DNA of 64,000 nucleotides, taken from NCBI RefSeq assembly GCF_028464225.1, contig NZ_JAQPCN010000005.1, forward strand, positions 124,001 through 188,000. Direction: 5' to 3'. The stretch comes from Zeaxanthinibacter sp. PT1. Lineage in GTDB: Bacteria > Bacteroidota > Bacteroidia > Flavobacteriales > Flavobacteriaceae. The translations under genes were made by a program, and so were the position numbers. Shown here piece after piece: positions 25,385 to 33,736 of the stretch (the stretch's first letter is position 1; every line of letters begins with the position of its first letter). A model generated the notes under the pieces. It searched no databases. It saw only the letters and a program-made list of their open reading frames with translations, and had not been told where the DNA came from.

Positions 25385-26035
25385 ATGTTCAGGACGGTAC
25401 TTCACTTCATAATTATATTGCTTATTTCTGTATCCTGCAGGGATGCGAAAAAATATCATGATACTCCTGCGGTGACCCCTGAAACAGCCGAGACCCCTGA
25501 GGAAGAAATACTGTTATTTCAGCAGGAGATGAACCGGCAGTTCCGCGACCCCGAATCCTCCCCCTTGCCGGACCGTTACCGGGCAGATTTTGAAGGCCTG
25601 GATTTTTATGAACCGGACACCAATTTCAGGGTGGTTGCCCGCCTGGAGCGGACCCCTGAAGCTTTGCCCTTCTCCATGCCTACAACAACAGACCGGCTTG
25701 CTTTAGAAGTGGTTTACGGTGTAGCTTATTTTGAGCTGCAAGGGGAGACTTACCAATTAGAAGTGTACCAGGAGGCAGGTTCAGCCGATGAGGCCGATAC
25801 CTCTTATCTTTTCCTACCCTTTACAGACCTGACCAACGGAGAGGAAACCTATAGCGGGGGCAGGTACTTAGACCTGGATATACCCGATGGAGATAGTTTG
25901 CTGATCGACTTTAACCGGGCGTATAATCCCTACTGCGTGTATAATAAAAAATATTCCTGCCCAATTGTTCCCAAGGTGAACCATTTAGCGACTGCTGTCA
26001 GGGCGGGGCTGAAGGATTTCGATCCCAAAAAGTAA
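25385..26035 (+). CDS. DUF1684 lipoprotein
   Basis: A 216-residue protein with lipobox SVSC (Cys at 16). The C-terminal half has the DUF1684 core: TYSGGRYLDLD, FNRAYNPYCVYN and YSCPIVPKVN, with two conserved cysteines. The domain is known structurally but not biochemically. Predicted to face the periplasm. A single gene with its own promoter, divergent from the DJ-1-like gene. Confidence 0.85.
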   Translation: MFRTVLHFIIILLISVSCRDAKKYHDTPAVTPETAETPEEEILLFQQEMNRQFRDPESSPLPDRYRADFEGLDFYEPDTNFRVVARLERTPEALPFSMPTTTDRLALEVVYGVAYFELQGETYQLEVYQEAGSADEADTSYLFLPFTDLTNGEETYSGGRYLDLDIPDGDSLLIDFNRAYNPYCVYNKKYSCPIVPKVNHLATAVRAGLKDFDPKK

Positions 26036-26094
26036 AGGCCCGGGCTAAGGATAGCACGGACCTTTACAAACCAAAACCAAACTAAAGCAAAATT

Positions 26095-27150
26095 TTAAAA
26101 ACCATAAACGGCAGCGATCACGAAGGATGCAAGGTTGTCCATGGGTTGGCCGTCAGAATCCAGGAATGCATCGTCAGAAGCACTGTCCAGTCTTAGTTCC
26201 GGTTTAATGATAAGATCTCCTATTGTAGCGCTGCCGGTTAAGGTCAAGGCCAGTACACTGCTGTCTTCCACACCGGTTCCGATAGCACCAAAGTTCTCCG
26301 TTTCTGCAAAATATTCACCGCGAAGTCCTATGGTAAAATTCTCCGAAGTCTGGTACTGCGGATACAGTGCGACCCCGGCAAATCCGGTATCGTCTGAACC
26401 GTCAAAATATGCGGCGTTGATTCCCAGGTAAAAACTTTCGCTCAGGTCAAAACCACCGGTGTAGTCGATCTCGAATGCACCGTCATCGGCCAGGAAATTC
26501 AGGAATTGCCCGCTGTAACCCAGTTGTGCTCCGTAAGCGTACTTGCCGTTAGGGTTGAATTCGGTCAGGTCTGTCGGGTTCATCACCGCCAGCATTAAGG
26601 ACCAATCACTACCCAGGTCAAAATCTGCCCTAAGCCCGGTGTGACTGAACGGACCGTAGGAGAACAGGTAAGAGGTGCTGTAATTAAAGTTGGCGACCGG
26701 GGAAATAACTTCGTACCCCAGGAAAGTATTAAAATTACCAAAGGTCAGGGTTACATGATCACTGACATTCCAGTATACATAAAGCTGGTTCACAATATTC
26801 CCGGTCAGGGAGTACATAGGGGATGCAAAGATGGCATCGGTTCCCCTGGGTCCAAATACCAGGTCACCCACAAAGCCTACTTTCTCACCCTCGTAACTGG
26901 CAATGACGTTGGCCATACCCAGGGCAAAACCCGGTAAGTTGGCAAAAGAACTGCCGGGGGCCGAATAATTGACGCCGGAATTGGCACTGTTCAGGTTGGC
27001 CCGGTAATAGGCATCTATGGAGCCGCTGAGTTTAAATTTAGGGCTGCTTTCCTCTGTATCTGTCTCCTGGGCAAATCCTATGGTCATGCCGCTGAGTAAT
27101 AAAGAAAACAGTATTTTTTTTACGTACTTTGTATTTAAGATCGTTTTCAT
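26095..27150 (-). CDS. Outer-membrane beta-barrel porin of the ammonium cluster
   Basis: A 351-residue protein with signal peptide (about 1-27, ending AQE). The rest is alternating amphipathic strands with Gly/Asn turns and ends in YGF, the aromatic C-terminus of outer-membrane barrels. It fits the OmpL-like porin-2 family (bbp2) that is often next to amt and glnB in Bacteroidota. Probably lets ammonium or small nitrogen compounds cross the outer membrane. It is separated from amt by 112 bases that hold a strong hairpin, so its expression may be partly independent. Confidence 0.75.
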   Translation of the reverse strand: MKTILNTKYVKKILFSLLLSGMTIGFAQETDTEESSPKFKLSGSIDAYYRANLNSANSGVNYSAPGSSFANLPGFALGMANVIASYEGEKVGFVGDLVFGPRGTDAIFASPMYSLTGNIVNQLYVYWNVSDHVTLTFGNFNTFLGYEVISPVANFNYSTSYLFSYGPFSHTGLRADFDLGSDWSLMLAVMNPTDLTEFNPNGKYAYGAQLGYSGQFLNFLADDGAFEIDYTGGFDLSESFYLGINAAYFDGSDDTGFAGVALYPQYQTSENFTIGLRGEYFAETENFGAIGTGVEDSSVLALTLTGSATIGDLIIKPELRLDSASDDAFLDSDGQPMDNLASFVIAAVYGF

Positions 27151-27220
27151 AATTCAATGATTTATGTTCCTTTCCGAGGACTATTTGTAGTTATTGAAAT
27201 TTTATTGGATTCGATTCTGT

Positions 27221-27250
27221 AACGGAGCGTTCTGCAAAACGCTCCGTTTT
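27221..27250. terminator. Perfect stem-loop between amt and the porin gene
   Basis: AACGGAGCGTT (27221-27231) pairs with AACGCTCCGTT (27238-27248), 11 pairs, six-base loop. On the minus strand, the direction of amt, no T-run follows, so it may be a processing or stability element between the two cistrons and not a full terminator. Confidence 0.5.
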
Positions 27251-27262
27251 CATTATTACCCG

Positions 27263-28504
27263 TTATTGTTGGCCGTTACTGAAATCATAAGCATCCATAC
27301 CGTGCTCGTGAAGGTCCAGTCCTTCCACTTCTTCTGCTTTAGAGACCCTGATCCCGACGCTTTTCTTCAAGGCATATATGATAATGAAGGATGTGATGCA
27401 ACAGAAAACACCCACTGCTCCTACACCGGTCAGCTGGTAGATAAATTGATCGAGACCTGCTTTGGCTCCGAAGATCCCCACGGCTAGTGTACCCCAGATA
27501 CCACAGATTAAATGCACTGTGACAGCTCCGACAGGGTCATCCAGTTTAATTCGGTCTATAAAGGATACACCCAGTACAATGATCACCCCTGCGATAAGGC
27601 CAATTAATACGGCATCGTTAGGTGACATCAGGTCGGCACCTGCCGTGATTCCTACCAATCCTCCAAGAATACCATTCAGGAACATTGTAAGATCCAGGTT
27701 CTTTGTTGTGATAAAGGAAGTGACAATGGCGCCAACACCACCTGCTGCAGCGGCCAAACTGGTGGTAACCAGTACGAGGGAGGTAAGTTCCGGGTCTGCA
27801 GAAAGTACAGATCCACCGTTGAATCCGAACCAGCCTAACCAAAGGACTAATACACCTGCAGTGGCCATGGGGATACTGTGACCGGGGATGGCCCGTGGTT
27901 TCCCGTCATCTCCGAATTTACCAATCCTTGCGCCGAGAAGACTGATGGCAATAAGTGCTGCCCATCCGCCTACCGAATGCACTAAGGTAGACCCGGCAAA
28001 ATCGTAGAACCCGGCCTCATCGCCGCCAAGCGTTGAAAGGAAACCGCCTCCCCATTGCCATGAACCCACTATTGGGTAAATGAAACCTACGTAGAGAACG
28101 GTAAATACCATAAACGGTCCTATTTTGATCCGCTCCGCAACTGCCCCGGACACTATGGTTGCTGCCGTGGCGGCAAACATTCCCTGGAAGAGGAAGTCGG
28201 TCCACCAGGTGTATCCGCCGTCGGCGTAATCTGGTGTCATACCTCCCTCGGGAGGGGCGATCCCCGGAATAATTCCTCCGAGGAAACCGTTAAATTCTCC
28301 GGGATACATCAGGTTAAACCCGATAAGATAATAGAGTAGGAGTCCTACTGTGATGATAAATATGTTTTTGAATAAAATATTTATGGTGTTCTTCTGACGG
28401 GTCAGGCCGATCTCGAGAAAGGCGAAGCCGGTATGCATAAAGAATACCAAAGCTGTACACACCATCATCCAAACATTGTTAGCTGTAAATAATCCTGCTT
28501 CCAT
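27263..28504 (-). CDS. amt: Ammonium transporter
   Basis: A 413-residue inner-membrane channel with 11 predicted helices. The twin-His pore is present as DFAGSTLVHSVGG and VTVHLICGIWG. FFMHTGFAFLE and ARIGKFG-D are further Amt marks. It conducts ammonium when it is scarce and is closed by the P-II protein encoded 32 bases upstream in the same operon. No signal peptide is obvious, unlike E. coli AmtB. Confidence 0.95.
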   Translation of the reverse strand: MEAGLFTANNVWMMVCTALVFFMHTGFAFLEIGLTRQKNTINILFKNIFIITVGLLLYYLIGFNLMYPGEFNGFLGGIIPGIAPPEGGMTPDYADGGYTWWTDFLFQGMFAATAATIVSGAVAERIKIGPFMVFTVLYVGFIYPIVGSWQWGGGFLSTLGGDEAGFYDFAGSTLVHSVGGWAALIAISLLGARIGKFGDDGKPRAIPGHSIPMATAGVLVLWLGWFGFNGGSVLSADPELTSLVLVTTSLAAAAGGVGAIVTSFITTKNLDLTMFLNGILGGLVGITAGADLMSPNDAVLIGLIAGVIIVLGVSFIDRIKLDDPVGAVTVHLICGIWGTLAVGIFGAKAGLDQFIYQLTGVGAVGVFCCITSFIIIYALKKSVGIRVSKAEEVEGLDLHEHGMDAYDFSNGQQ

Positions 28505-28536
28505 AATAAAATTGTTTGTTACTGTTTGTAATTCAT

Positions 28537-28899
28537 TTAGTTGATCCCGGCCTGGCCGTTCTCTTTGGTCCTGATCCTGTATGCCTGCAGCACTTCGGAA
28601 ACAAATATTTTTCCGTCACCCACGTTACCGGTATAGGCAGTTTCCAATAAGGTTTTAAGGGTGATGTCCAGGAAATCATCCGAAACAACCACTACCAGGT
28701 AGCGGCGTTGGATATCCGAGGTGCTATAAGAGATACCCCGGTATACGTGTCCTTGTTTTTCGTTGCCGACCCCGGTCACATCCCAATAGCTGAAGAAGTT
28801 GACCTCGATCGCATGTAATGCCTTTTTTACCTCGTCAAATTTTGACTTCCTGATGATGGCTTCCACTTTTTTCATTTGCTCATTTTTAATGGTTTTCAT
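28537..28899 (-). CDS. glnB: P-II nitrogen regulatory protein
   Basis: A 120-residue trimeric sensor of ATP/ADP and 2-oxoglutarate. The C-terminal TGNVGDGKIFV is the P-II signature. The T-loop is shorter and unlike E. coli GlnB, but it keeps a Tyr in the HVYRG segment. First gene of glnB-amt, so it most likely controls Amt by plugging its pore (GlnK-like). A second in-frame ATG at 28875 gives the more usual family start (MKKVEAIIRKSKF), and either start is possible. Confidence 0.93.
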   Translation of the reverse strand: MKTIKNEQMKKVEAIIRKSKFDEVKKALHAIEVNFFSYWDVTGVGNEKQGHVYRGISYSTSDIQRRYLVVVVSDDFLDITLKTLLETAYTGNVGDGKIFVSEVLQAYRIRTKENGQAGIN

Positions 28900-29268
28900 T
28901 TTCCGGCCCGGCCGGCAATTTTGTCGTACTCCATACAGGCCTTTCTAGAATTAAATATGGAGTGTTAAAATTTGTTAACGGCGTAAATATATCGCATAAT
29001 AAATGAGACCCCCTAAATAAGAGGGGGTCTACATGTCATTTTTATTATATTAAAATTTATTACCCCTATTAATTAGTGGGTGTTATAATTAGAATGTATA
29101 AAATTGTGAATATGGCGAACGAACTTATTATCAGCCTAGAATCCTGTAGAACCAGAGATTGTTTGGATGATTTAGTCAAGGCGTAATTCCTTGTTGTACA
29201 AGGCTTTAGTCCTTTTAAAGAAGAATGGGCTACTTTATTAGGAATGGATTTCCTATAAACCCTCAGAT
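28900..29268. other. Intergenic region upstream of glnB, no gene seen
   Basis: This 369-base stretch holds a GC-rich interrupted palindrome right before the glnB start (CCGGCC at 28903-28908 and GGCCGG at 28910-28915), a minus-strand TATATTTA at 28984-28991 that may be the glnB -7 element, the hairpin at 29006-29030, and AT-rich DNA without a convincing reading frame. Confidence 0.6.
29006..29030 (-). terminator. Hairpin between the crcB and glnB transcription units
   Basis: AGACCCCC (29006-29013) pairs with GGGGGTCT (29023-29030) around a nine-base loop. On both strands the following bases are T-rich but interrupted. It probably separates crcB read-through from the glnB-amt unit. Confidence 0.5.
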
Positions 29269-29634
29269 TTATCTTACAATCCAGAAGCCCGCGGCCACGG
29301 CAGCGAGTCCCGTTGCCAGGCTGGCGAGGATATATAGGGCGAATTGGAGGAATGCTCCATTGCGAAGCAGTTCATACTGTTCAAAGGCGAAAGAAGAGAA
29401 GGTGGTAAAGCCGCCACAGAAACCGGCGACCAATAAAAAGGTGAGTTGTGGATTAAGGTATTCCGATTTAAGTGTATAACCCAGGACAGCTCCTATAATG
29501 AGACAGCCGAGAATATTAACTAAAAATGTCCCGAGGTAGAAGTGAGTAAAATAAGGATTGAGAGATTTACCGATGAGGTAACGTAAGACACTGCCAATTC
29601 CGCCTCCTATAAAAATAAGCAAAATTGGTTTCAT
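29269..29634 (-). CDS. crcB: Fluoride channel CrcB/Fluc
   Basis: A 121-residue protein with four predicted membrane helices. GGGIGSVLRY near the N-terminus and GFCGGFTTFSSF in the third helix are the family hallmarks, including the Phe box and central Na+ site. As a dual-topology dimer it exports fluoride. I looked for a fluoride riboswitch before the upstream small gene and found none. Co-transcribed with the 58-residue protein 17 bases upstream. Confidence 0.93.
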   Translation of the reverse strand: MKPILLIFIGGGIGSVLRYLIGKSLNPYFTHFYLGTFLVNILGCLIIGAVLGYTLKSEYLNPQLTFLLVAGFCGGFTTFSSFAFEQYELLRNGAFLQFALYILASLATGLAAVAAGFWIVR

Positions 29635-29651
29635 GCCAGGTTGATCTACAG

Positions 29652-29828
29652 TTAAATCGCTTTCTTATAGCTGGAACCTAAAAGATCCAGGGGGTAGATC
29701 TTAATTTCCGGACGATCTGTGCTTTTAGCAGGTTTGATTGAACTGGTCCTGGCAAAAAGGCTACTGTGTACCAATAAGGCGACGTTGAGTACTACTAAAA
29801 AAGAAAATATCGCAAAAAAGGTAACCAT
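29652..29828 (-). CDS. 58-residue single-pass membrane protein upstream of crcB
   Basis: ATG at 29828, stop at 29652. The peptide starts MVTFFAIFSFLVVLNVAL, a clear membrane helix, followed by a basic tail with KIYPLDLLGSSYKKAI at the end. It has its own -7 element (29856-29863) at a suitable distance and lies 17 bases before crcB in the same direction. Such short helix-plus-tail proteins are common in flavobacteria, but I cannot name a family. Possible roles are membrane adaptor or leader gene for crcB. Confidence 0.72.
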   Translation of the reverse strand: MVTFFAIFSFLVVLNVALLVHSSLFARTSSIKPAKSTDRPEIKIYPLDLLGSSYKKAI

Positions 29829-29855
29829 TTATCGGGTAAATTTAACAGTATAACG

Positions 29856-29863
29856 CAAAATTA
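29856..29863 (-). promoter_or_regulatory. -7 element of the small membrane gene and crcB
   Basis: Minus-strand TAATTTTG, 27 bases before the ATG at 29828. No TTG at the expected distance. Confidence 0.5.
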
Positions 29864-29949
29864 CGTTATTTCTTATGTTATACGATGAAAAATTCTCACG
29901 CGGATGTCTCCCAGCTGAATTTTTACGGCTTTAACAGCTTGTTAACTTA

Positions 29950-30135
29950 TTACCTGAGTAATTGCTTGATAATGAACAGTAAAATTATAAATGTTATAAA
30001 TACTAGCCCGACCCAAATGACACCCTTGTAGTTCTTCCGGTGAAGATTGCGGTCTTTTTTATAGGAGAGAATGATAAAAATGGTGAAGACCACTACAAAA
30101 ACTGCAGCAAAAATCCATTGCCCTGTACTGAACAT
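29950..30135 (-). CDS. 61-residue two-helix membrane protein
   Basis: From ATG 30135: helix one about residues 7-24 (IFAAVFVVVFTIFIIL), a basic loop (KKDRNLHRKN), helix two about 36-58. The start at 30186 would overlap the divergent gene and precede the -7 element, so 30135 is chosen. The basic loop suggests N- and C-termini outside. Function unknown. Confidence 0.7.
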   Translation of the reverse strand: MFSTGQWIFAAVFVVVFTIFIILSYKKDRNLHRKNYKGVIWVGLVFITFIILLFIIKQLLR

Positions 30136-30148
30136 ATGTTTATTTTTA
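30118..30148 (+). promoter_or_regulatory. Promoter of the pyrophosphohydrolase gene
   Basis: TTG at 30118-30120, 20-base spacer, TATTTTTA at 30141-30148 (seven of eight), 28 bases before the ATG at 30176. Confidence 0.55.
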
Positions 30149-30150
30149 GG

Positions 30151-30158
30151 CAAAATTA
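30151..30158 (-). promoter_or_regulatory. -7 element of the 61-residue membrane protein gene
   Basis: Minus-strand TAATTTTG, 16 bases before ATG 30135. It lies back to back with the plus-strand promoter at 30118-30148, so the two units may compete for polymerase. Confidence 0.5.
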
Positions 30159-30175
30159 GTCTAAAATACCAACCT

Positions 30176-30562
30176 ATGAAAAGCAAACTCCACGCCGTAT
30201 CCTTATTTCATGAATCCTTTGGACTCGGAATATCCAAACAGCCCAAGGCAAACCTGGGCCAAAGTAAGAACCTGTTGCGTTTTAACCTGATGGATGAAGA
30301 GAACAGGGAATATCTTGAAGCAGCCGAGAAAGACGACCTGGTCGAGGTAGCTGATGCCTTGGGTGATATGTTATATATCCTTTGTGGCACCATCTTAGAG
30401 CATGGAATGCAATACAAGATAGAAGAGGTTTTTGAAGAGATCCAACGCAGCAATATGAGTAAACTTGGAGCCGATGGTAAACCGCTATACCGGGAAGATG
30501 GGAAAGTATTAAAGGGTCCGTCTTATTTTAAACCGGACATCAAGGCAATCCTGGAATCATAA
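30176..30562 (+). CDS. MazG/phosphoribosyl-ATP-pyrophosphohydrolase-like nucleotide pyrophosphatase
   Basis: A 128-residue helical protein. EENREYLEAAEKDDLVEVADALGD supplies the EExxE...ExxD metal-binding set of the all-alpha NTP-pyrophosphatase superfamily. No histidine genes are nearby, so HisE is unlikely. A role in removing non-standard nucleoside triphosphates is the usual suggestion for this stand-alone group. The start at 30176 matches the promoter and begins the conserved MKSKLHAVSLFHE segment. Confidence 0.8.
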   Translation: MKSKLHAVSLFHESFGLGISKQPKANLGQSKNLLRFNLMDEENREYLEAAEKDDLVEVADALGDMLYILCGTILEHGMQYKIEEVFEEIQRSNMSKLGADGKPLYREDGKVLKGPSYFKPDIKAILES

Positions 30563-30592
30563 AAAAAGTGCCCGATTGGGCACTTTTTATTT
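30563..30592. terminator. Bidirectional terminator between the pyrophosphohydrolase gene and ilvE
   Basis: AAAAAGTGCCC pairs with GGGCACTTTTT around a four-base loop, with A-run before and T-run after, so it can stop both converging transcripts. Confidence 0.88.
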
Positions 30593-30613
30593 TATAATAA
30601 GGTTTCAGGAGGT

Positions 30614-31681
30614 TTATTTAACCTCGTGCCTCCAACCAAATTTGTCTTCAGCTATATTGTATTGAATATTGATCAGTTGTTGTTTGATCCGTGTAGCATA
30701 AGAGTCTTCCATAACCGGCAGCTCATAACGCTCACCTTTATACCCGAATCCAAGGATGGGGTTGATCACCGCAGCAGTTCCACTTCCGAACATTTCTTTA
30801 AGGTTCCCGTTCTTGTGGCCCTCCAGTAATTCGGCAACTTTGATCGGCCTGATCTCCACTTCTATTCCCTGTTCTTCAGCCAATGCGATCACACTCTTAC
30901 GTGTCACCCCGTCAAGGATACGATCGCCGGTAGGGCAGGTGAGTAATTTGTCTCCCATACGAACAAAAATATTCATGGTCCCGGCCTCCTCGATAAATTC
31001 ATGGCTTTTGGCATCTGTCCATACGATCTGTTGAAAACCTTCTTCCTTAGCCAGGTTGGTAGGATAGAATTGACCGGCATAATTTCCGGCGGCTTTTGCA
31101 AATCCAAAACCTCCGTCTGCCGCACGGCTGAACTTTTCCGCGATCTTCACCCGAACTTCACCACCGTAGTATGCCTGTGCTGGAGAACATATGATGATAA
31201 ACTTATATTCCTGGGAGGGAGATGCAATGATCCCTGCCTGGGTAGCAATGGCAAAAGGTCTGATGTAAAGTGAATTCCCAAGACCGGGCTTTATCCAGTC
31301 ATTTTCCATTTTAAGCAGCGTATTGAGTCCTTCAAAGAAATAATCTTCAGGGAATTCGGGCATCGCCATACGCGCGCTCGACTTATTGATCCTGTGAAAG
31401 TTTTCATCCGGACGGAATAACCAAACCTTACCTTGCTCATCCTTATACGCCTTCATCCCTTCAAAAACTGCCTGCCCGTAATGGAATACCCGTGCGGAGG
31501 GTTCCAGGGTCAGAGGCTGGTATGGAATGATCTTGGGAGTCTGCCAGGCACCGTCCTTGTAATCACAGACCATCATGTGATCCGTAAAAACACTGCCGAA
31601 AGGCAGATTATTGAAATCGACCTGCGCTATCTTCGAGCTTTCGGCCTTTTCTATGATGATATCTTTCACTGTGCTTTCCAT
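30614..31681 (-). CDS. ilvE: Branched-chain amino acid aminotransferase
   Basis: A 355-residue class IV PLP enzyme that transaminates Leu, Ile and Val with 2-oxoglutarate. RVFHYGQAVFEGMKAY and EEAGTMNIFV are class marks, and the PLP Lys lies in the FAKAAGNYAG segment. GDRILDGVTRKSVIALA is the phosphate-binding part. ATG 31681 begins MESTVKD. An upstream ATG at 31705 would leave too little leader. Isolated from other ilv or leu genes in this window. Confidence 0.94.
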   Translation of the reverse strand: MESTVKDIIIEKAESSKIAQVDFNNLPFGSVFTDHMMVCDYKDGAWQTPKIIPYQPLTLEPSARVFHYGQAVFEGMKAYKDEQGKVWLFRPDENFHRINKSSARMAMPEFPEDYFFEGLNTLLKMENDWIKPGLGNSLYIRPFAIATQAGIIASPSQEYKFIIICSPAQAYYGGEVRVKIAEKFSRAADGGFGFAKAAGNYAGQFYPTNLAKEEGFQQIVWTDAKSHEFIEEAGTMNIFVRMGDKLLTCPTGDRILDGVTRKSVIALAEEQGIEVEIRPIKVAELLEGHKNGNLKEMFGSGTAAVINPILGFGYKGERYELPVMEDSYATRIKQQLINIQYNIAEDKFGWRHEVK

Positions 31682-31888
31682 CTTGTATTTGTTAAATTGG
31701 AGCAATAAAATTAAACATTTATGAGAAGTTCAACGGCGTTTTTACATTTAAAATCGCCAGTTTTGCCGTATCTTATAAAATAGTGATAATTCGTGAAAAT
31801 ATTAACACGCTGAGTGCTAATACTTTGGTAAACAGCTTGTTTTGTTATTTGCGGGTTCTCAGAATATCCTCCTAATTCCCTGTAAAAG

Positions 31889-32551
31889 ATGAAAAGAAAC
31901 ATTATTACTACCGGAGATGGTTCCAAAACCATACAGATCACCGACTGGAATGAACAATACCATTCTACCCACGGGGCTATTCAGGAGGCATACCATGTAT
32001 TTATAAAAATGGGATTTACACATCATACTTCAATGGACCTCCAAATCCTGGAAATGGGGTTTGGTACTGGCCTAAATGCCCTCATTACGCTGAAAGAGAC
32101 ATTACCGACACAAAGACAGGTACAATACACCACCTTAGAGGCTTACCCGGTTGGGGAGGCAGAGTGGTCCCAACTTAATTACGTGGAACAACTTAAAGAT
32201 CCCGGTCTAAAGCCATACTATGAAGCATTGCATAAGGCCGAATGGGAAAAGCTTGTATCGATTGAAGAAAACTTCCTCCTGCACAAGAAAAAGATGCCGT
32301 TTGAACAGCTCTCGGATGTCGGTTTATATGACCTGGTGTATTACGACGCATTCGGGGCCAGGGTACAACCGGAATTATGGGATGTAGCTTGCTTTGAAAG
32401 GGTAAGCCGGGCGATGAGATCCGGAGGAGTACTGGTTACCTATGCCGCTAAAGGAAGTGTACGCAGGGCGATGCAGGAAGTTGGGCTGATGGTGGAGCGA
32501 TTACCCGGCCCACCCGGCAAAAGAGAAATGCTGAGGGCAACCAAGTCTTAA
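31889..32551 (+). CDS. mnmD: tRNA 5-methylaminomethyl-2-thiouridine methyltransferase
   Basis: A 220-residue SAM-dependent enzyme that completes mnm5s2U at tRNA position 34. LEMGFGTGLNALITL is the SAM loop, and YYDAFGARVQPELWD is the MnmD-specific catalytic region. It lacks the MnmC1 oxidase domain fused in E. coli, as expected for MnmD-type enzymes. Divergent from ilvE across about 207 bases. Confidence 0.92.
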   Translation: MKRNIITTGDGSKTIQITDWNEQYHSTHGAIQEAYHVFIKMGFTHHTSMDLQILEMGFGTGLNALITLKETLPTQRQVQYTTLEAYPVGEAEWSQLNYVEQLKDPGLKPYYEALHKAEWEKLVSIEENFLLHKKKMPFEQLSDVGLYDLVYYDAFGARVQPELWDVACFERVSRAMRSGGVLVTYAAKGSVRRAMQEVGLMVERLPGPPGKREMLRATKS

Positions 32552-32631
32552 TATTCTCATAAACCCGTTGAAACATGCTTTTCTTCTGTTAAAGGCGTTT
32601 TAAACCTTTAGGGTAAGGCCCGGCAAACTGG

Positions 32632-32639
32632 TATCTTTG
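32632..32639 (+). promoter_or_regulatory. -7 element very close to a start codon
   Basis: TATCTTTG ends five bases before the ATG at 32645, so the mRNA may have almost no leader. No TTG box is seen at normal distance. Confidence 0.5.
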
Positions 32640-32644
32640 ACCTG

Positions 32645-33610
32645 ATGAAGATATTGATCACAGGCGCTACAGGATTGGTCGGCTCGCATATTGTGCGACT
32701 TTGCCGCCAGGAAAATATAGAGGTACATTACCTGACCACTTCAAAAGATAAGATAGAAGCTAAGGAAGGATACCAAGGTTTCTATTGGGATCCGTCAAAG
32801 AGGGAAATAGATACTAAATGTTTTAAGGGGGTAGATGGTATTATTAACCTTGCAGGAACAAGTATCGCCCAGCGATGGACAGATGAGCATAAAAAGGCCA
32901 TCATGGAAAGTCGAGTCAACAGCCTTAAAACACTGGATATCGGCCTGGCCAAGGTAGACCGCAGTAAGATCAAATCCGTGGTGTCCGCTTCAGCCGTGGG
33001 TTATTATCCCGATTCCCTGACCAATTATTATTCCGAGTCCGAAACCGAACACGATAAGAGTTTTCTCGGGGAAGTGGTCGTAGCTTGGGAGCGGGAGGCA
33101 GACAACTTGAAAAAATATGATTTCAAGCTTGCAAAAGTGCGGATTGGACTGGTACTGGCCAATGATGGCGGTGCGCTCCCACAAATGGTGAAACCGGTGG
33201 ATAATTATGTAGGCGCTGCCCTCGGAAGTGGGGAGCAGTGGCAGAGCTGGATCCATATCCACGATCTCGCCTCCATTTTTCTATATGTCTTGAAAAATAA
33301 TTTGAGTGGTGTTTACAACGCAGTTGCCCCGAACCCTGTAACCAATGGGCGAATGACTCGGGAAATGGCCAGGGAGCTGGGGAAACCTCTATGGTTGCCC
33401 AATGTTCCTAAAGTGGTAATGACAACCATTCTCGGGGAAATGGCTTATATCCTGTTCTCCAGCCAGCGTGCAAGCAGTAAAAAAATTGAGGAAAAGGGTT
33501 ATATGTTCGAATTCTGCAATATCCAGAATGCCCTTACAGACCTTTTAAATTCCGGTGATGAGAAGGTTTCTTCACAGGCGAAATTAGAAGAGCAGAGAGC
33601 TACCCGCTAA
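32645..33610 (+). CDS. TIGR01777-family NAD(P)-dependent epimerase-like protein
   Basis: A 321-residue extended short-chain dehydrogenase fold. GATGLVGSHIVRLC is the dinucleotide-binding loop. FYWDPSKREID, INLAGTSIAQRWTDEHK and the GALPQMVKPV segment are typical of TIGR01777/SulA-like proteins. The YxxxK catalytic pair is not obvious (SASAVGYYPD instead), as is usual for the group. Substrate unknown. Single gene with a terminator. Confidence 0.88.
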   Translation: MKILITGATGLVGSHIVRLCRQENIEVHYLTTSKDKIEAKEGYQGFYWDPSKREIDTKCFKGVDGIINLAGTSIAQRWTDEHKKAIMESRVNSLKTLDIGLAKVDRSKIKSVVSASAVGYYPDSLTNYYSESETEHDKSFLGEVVVAWEREADNLKKYDFKLAKVRIGLVLANDGGALPQMVKPVDNYVGAALGSGEQWQSWIHIHDLASIFLYVLKNNLSGVYNAVAPNPVTNGRMTREMARELGKPLWLPNVPKVVMTTILGEMAYILFSSQRASSKKIEEKGYMFEFCNIQNALTDLLNSGDEKVSSQAKLEEQRATR

Positions 33611-33635
33611 ATAATATTTTAAGAGCATTAAGACA

Positions 33636-33663
33636 GCAGCCGTTTTTAACGGCTGTTTTTTTA
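33636..33663 (+). terminator. Intrinsic terminator before grpE
   Basis: CAGCCG (33637-33642) pairs with CGGCTG (33650-33655), then a run of seven T. Confidence 0.8.
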
Positions 33664-33670
33664 TGACATT

Positions 33671-33702
33671 TTGACATTTTCAAAGAATTGGCAGTACTTT
33701 TG
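33671..33702 (+). promoter_or_regulatory. Promoter of grpE-dnaJ
   Basis: TTGACA at 33671-33676 and TACTTTTG at 33695-33702, 21 bases between TTG and the -7 box. A vegetative type promoter. No CIRCE or other heat-shock operator is visible between it and the start. Confidence 0.75.
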
Positions 33703-33736
33703 CCATCCCTAAACGGTTAAAAAACTGAATTACTAG

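Noticed and set aside
28903-28915. GC-only interrupted palindrome directly before the glnB start
   Set aside because: A one-base spacer cannot form a good hairpin loop and the arms are short; noted only in the spacer description.
29112-29186. 24-codon plus-strand frame in the glnB-crcB spacer
   Set aside because: No promoter with both boxes, no hydrophobic or other recognisable character, and the length is within chance.
29635-29950. Possible fluoride riboswitch before crcB
   Set aside because: The leader is occupied by a small coding gene and has none of the conserved fluoride-aptamer segments I could recognise.
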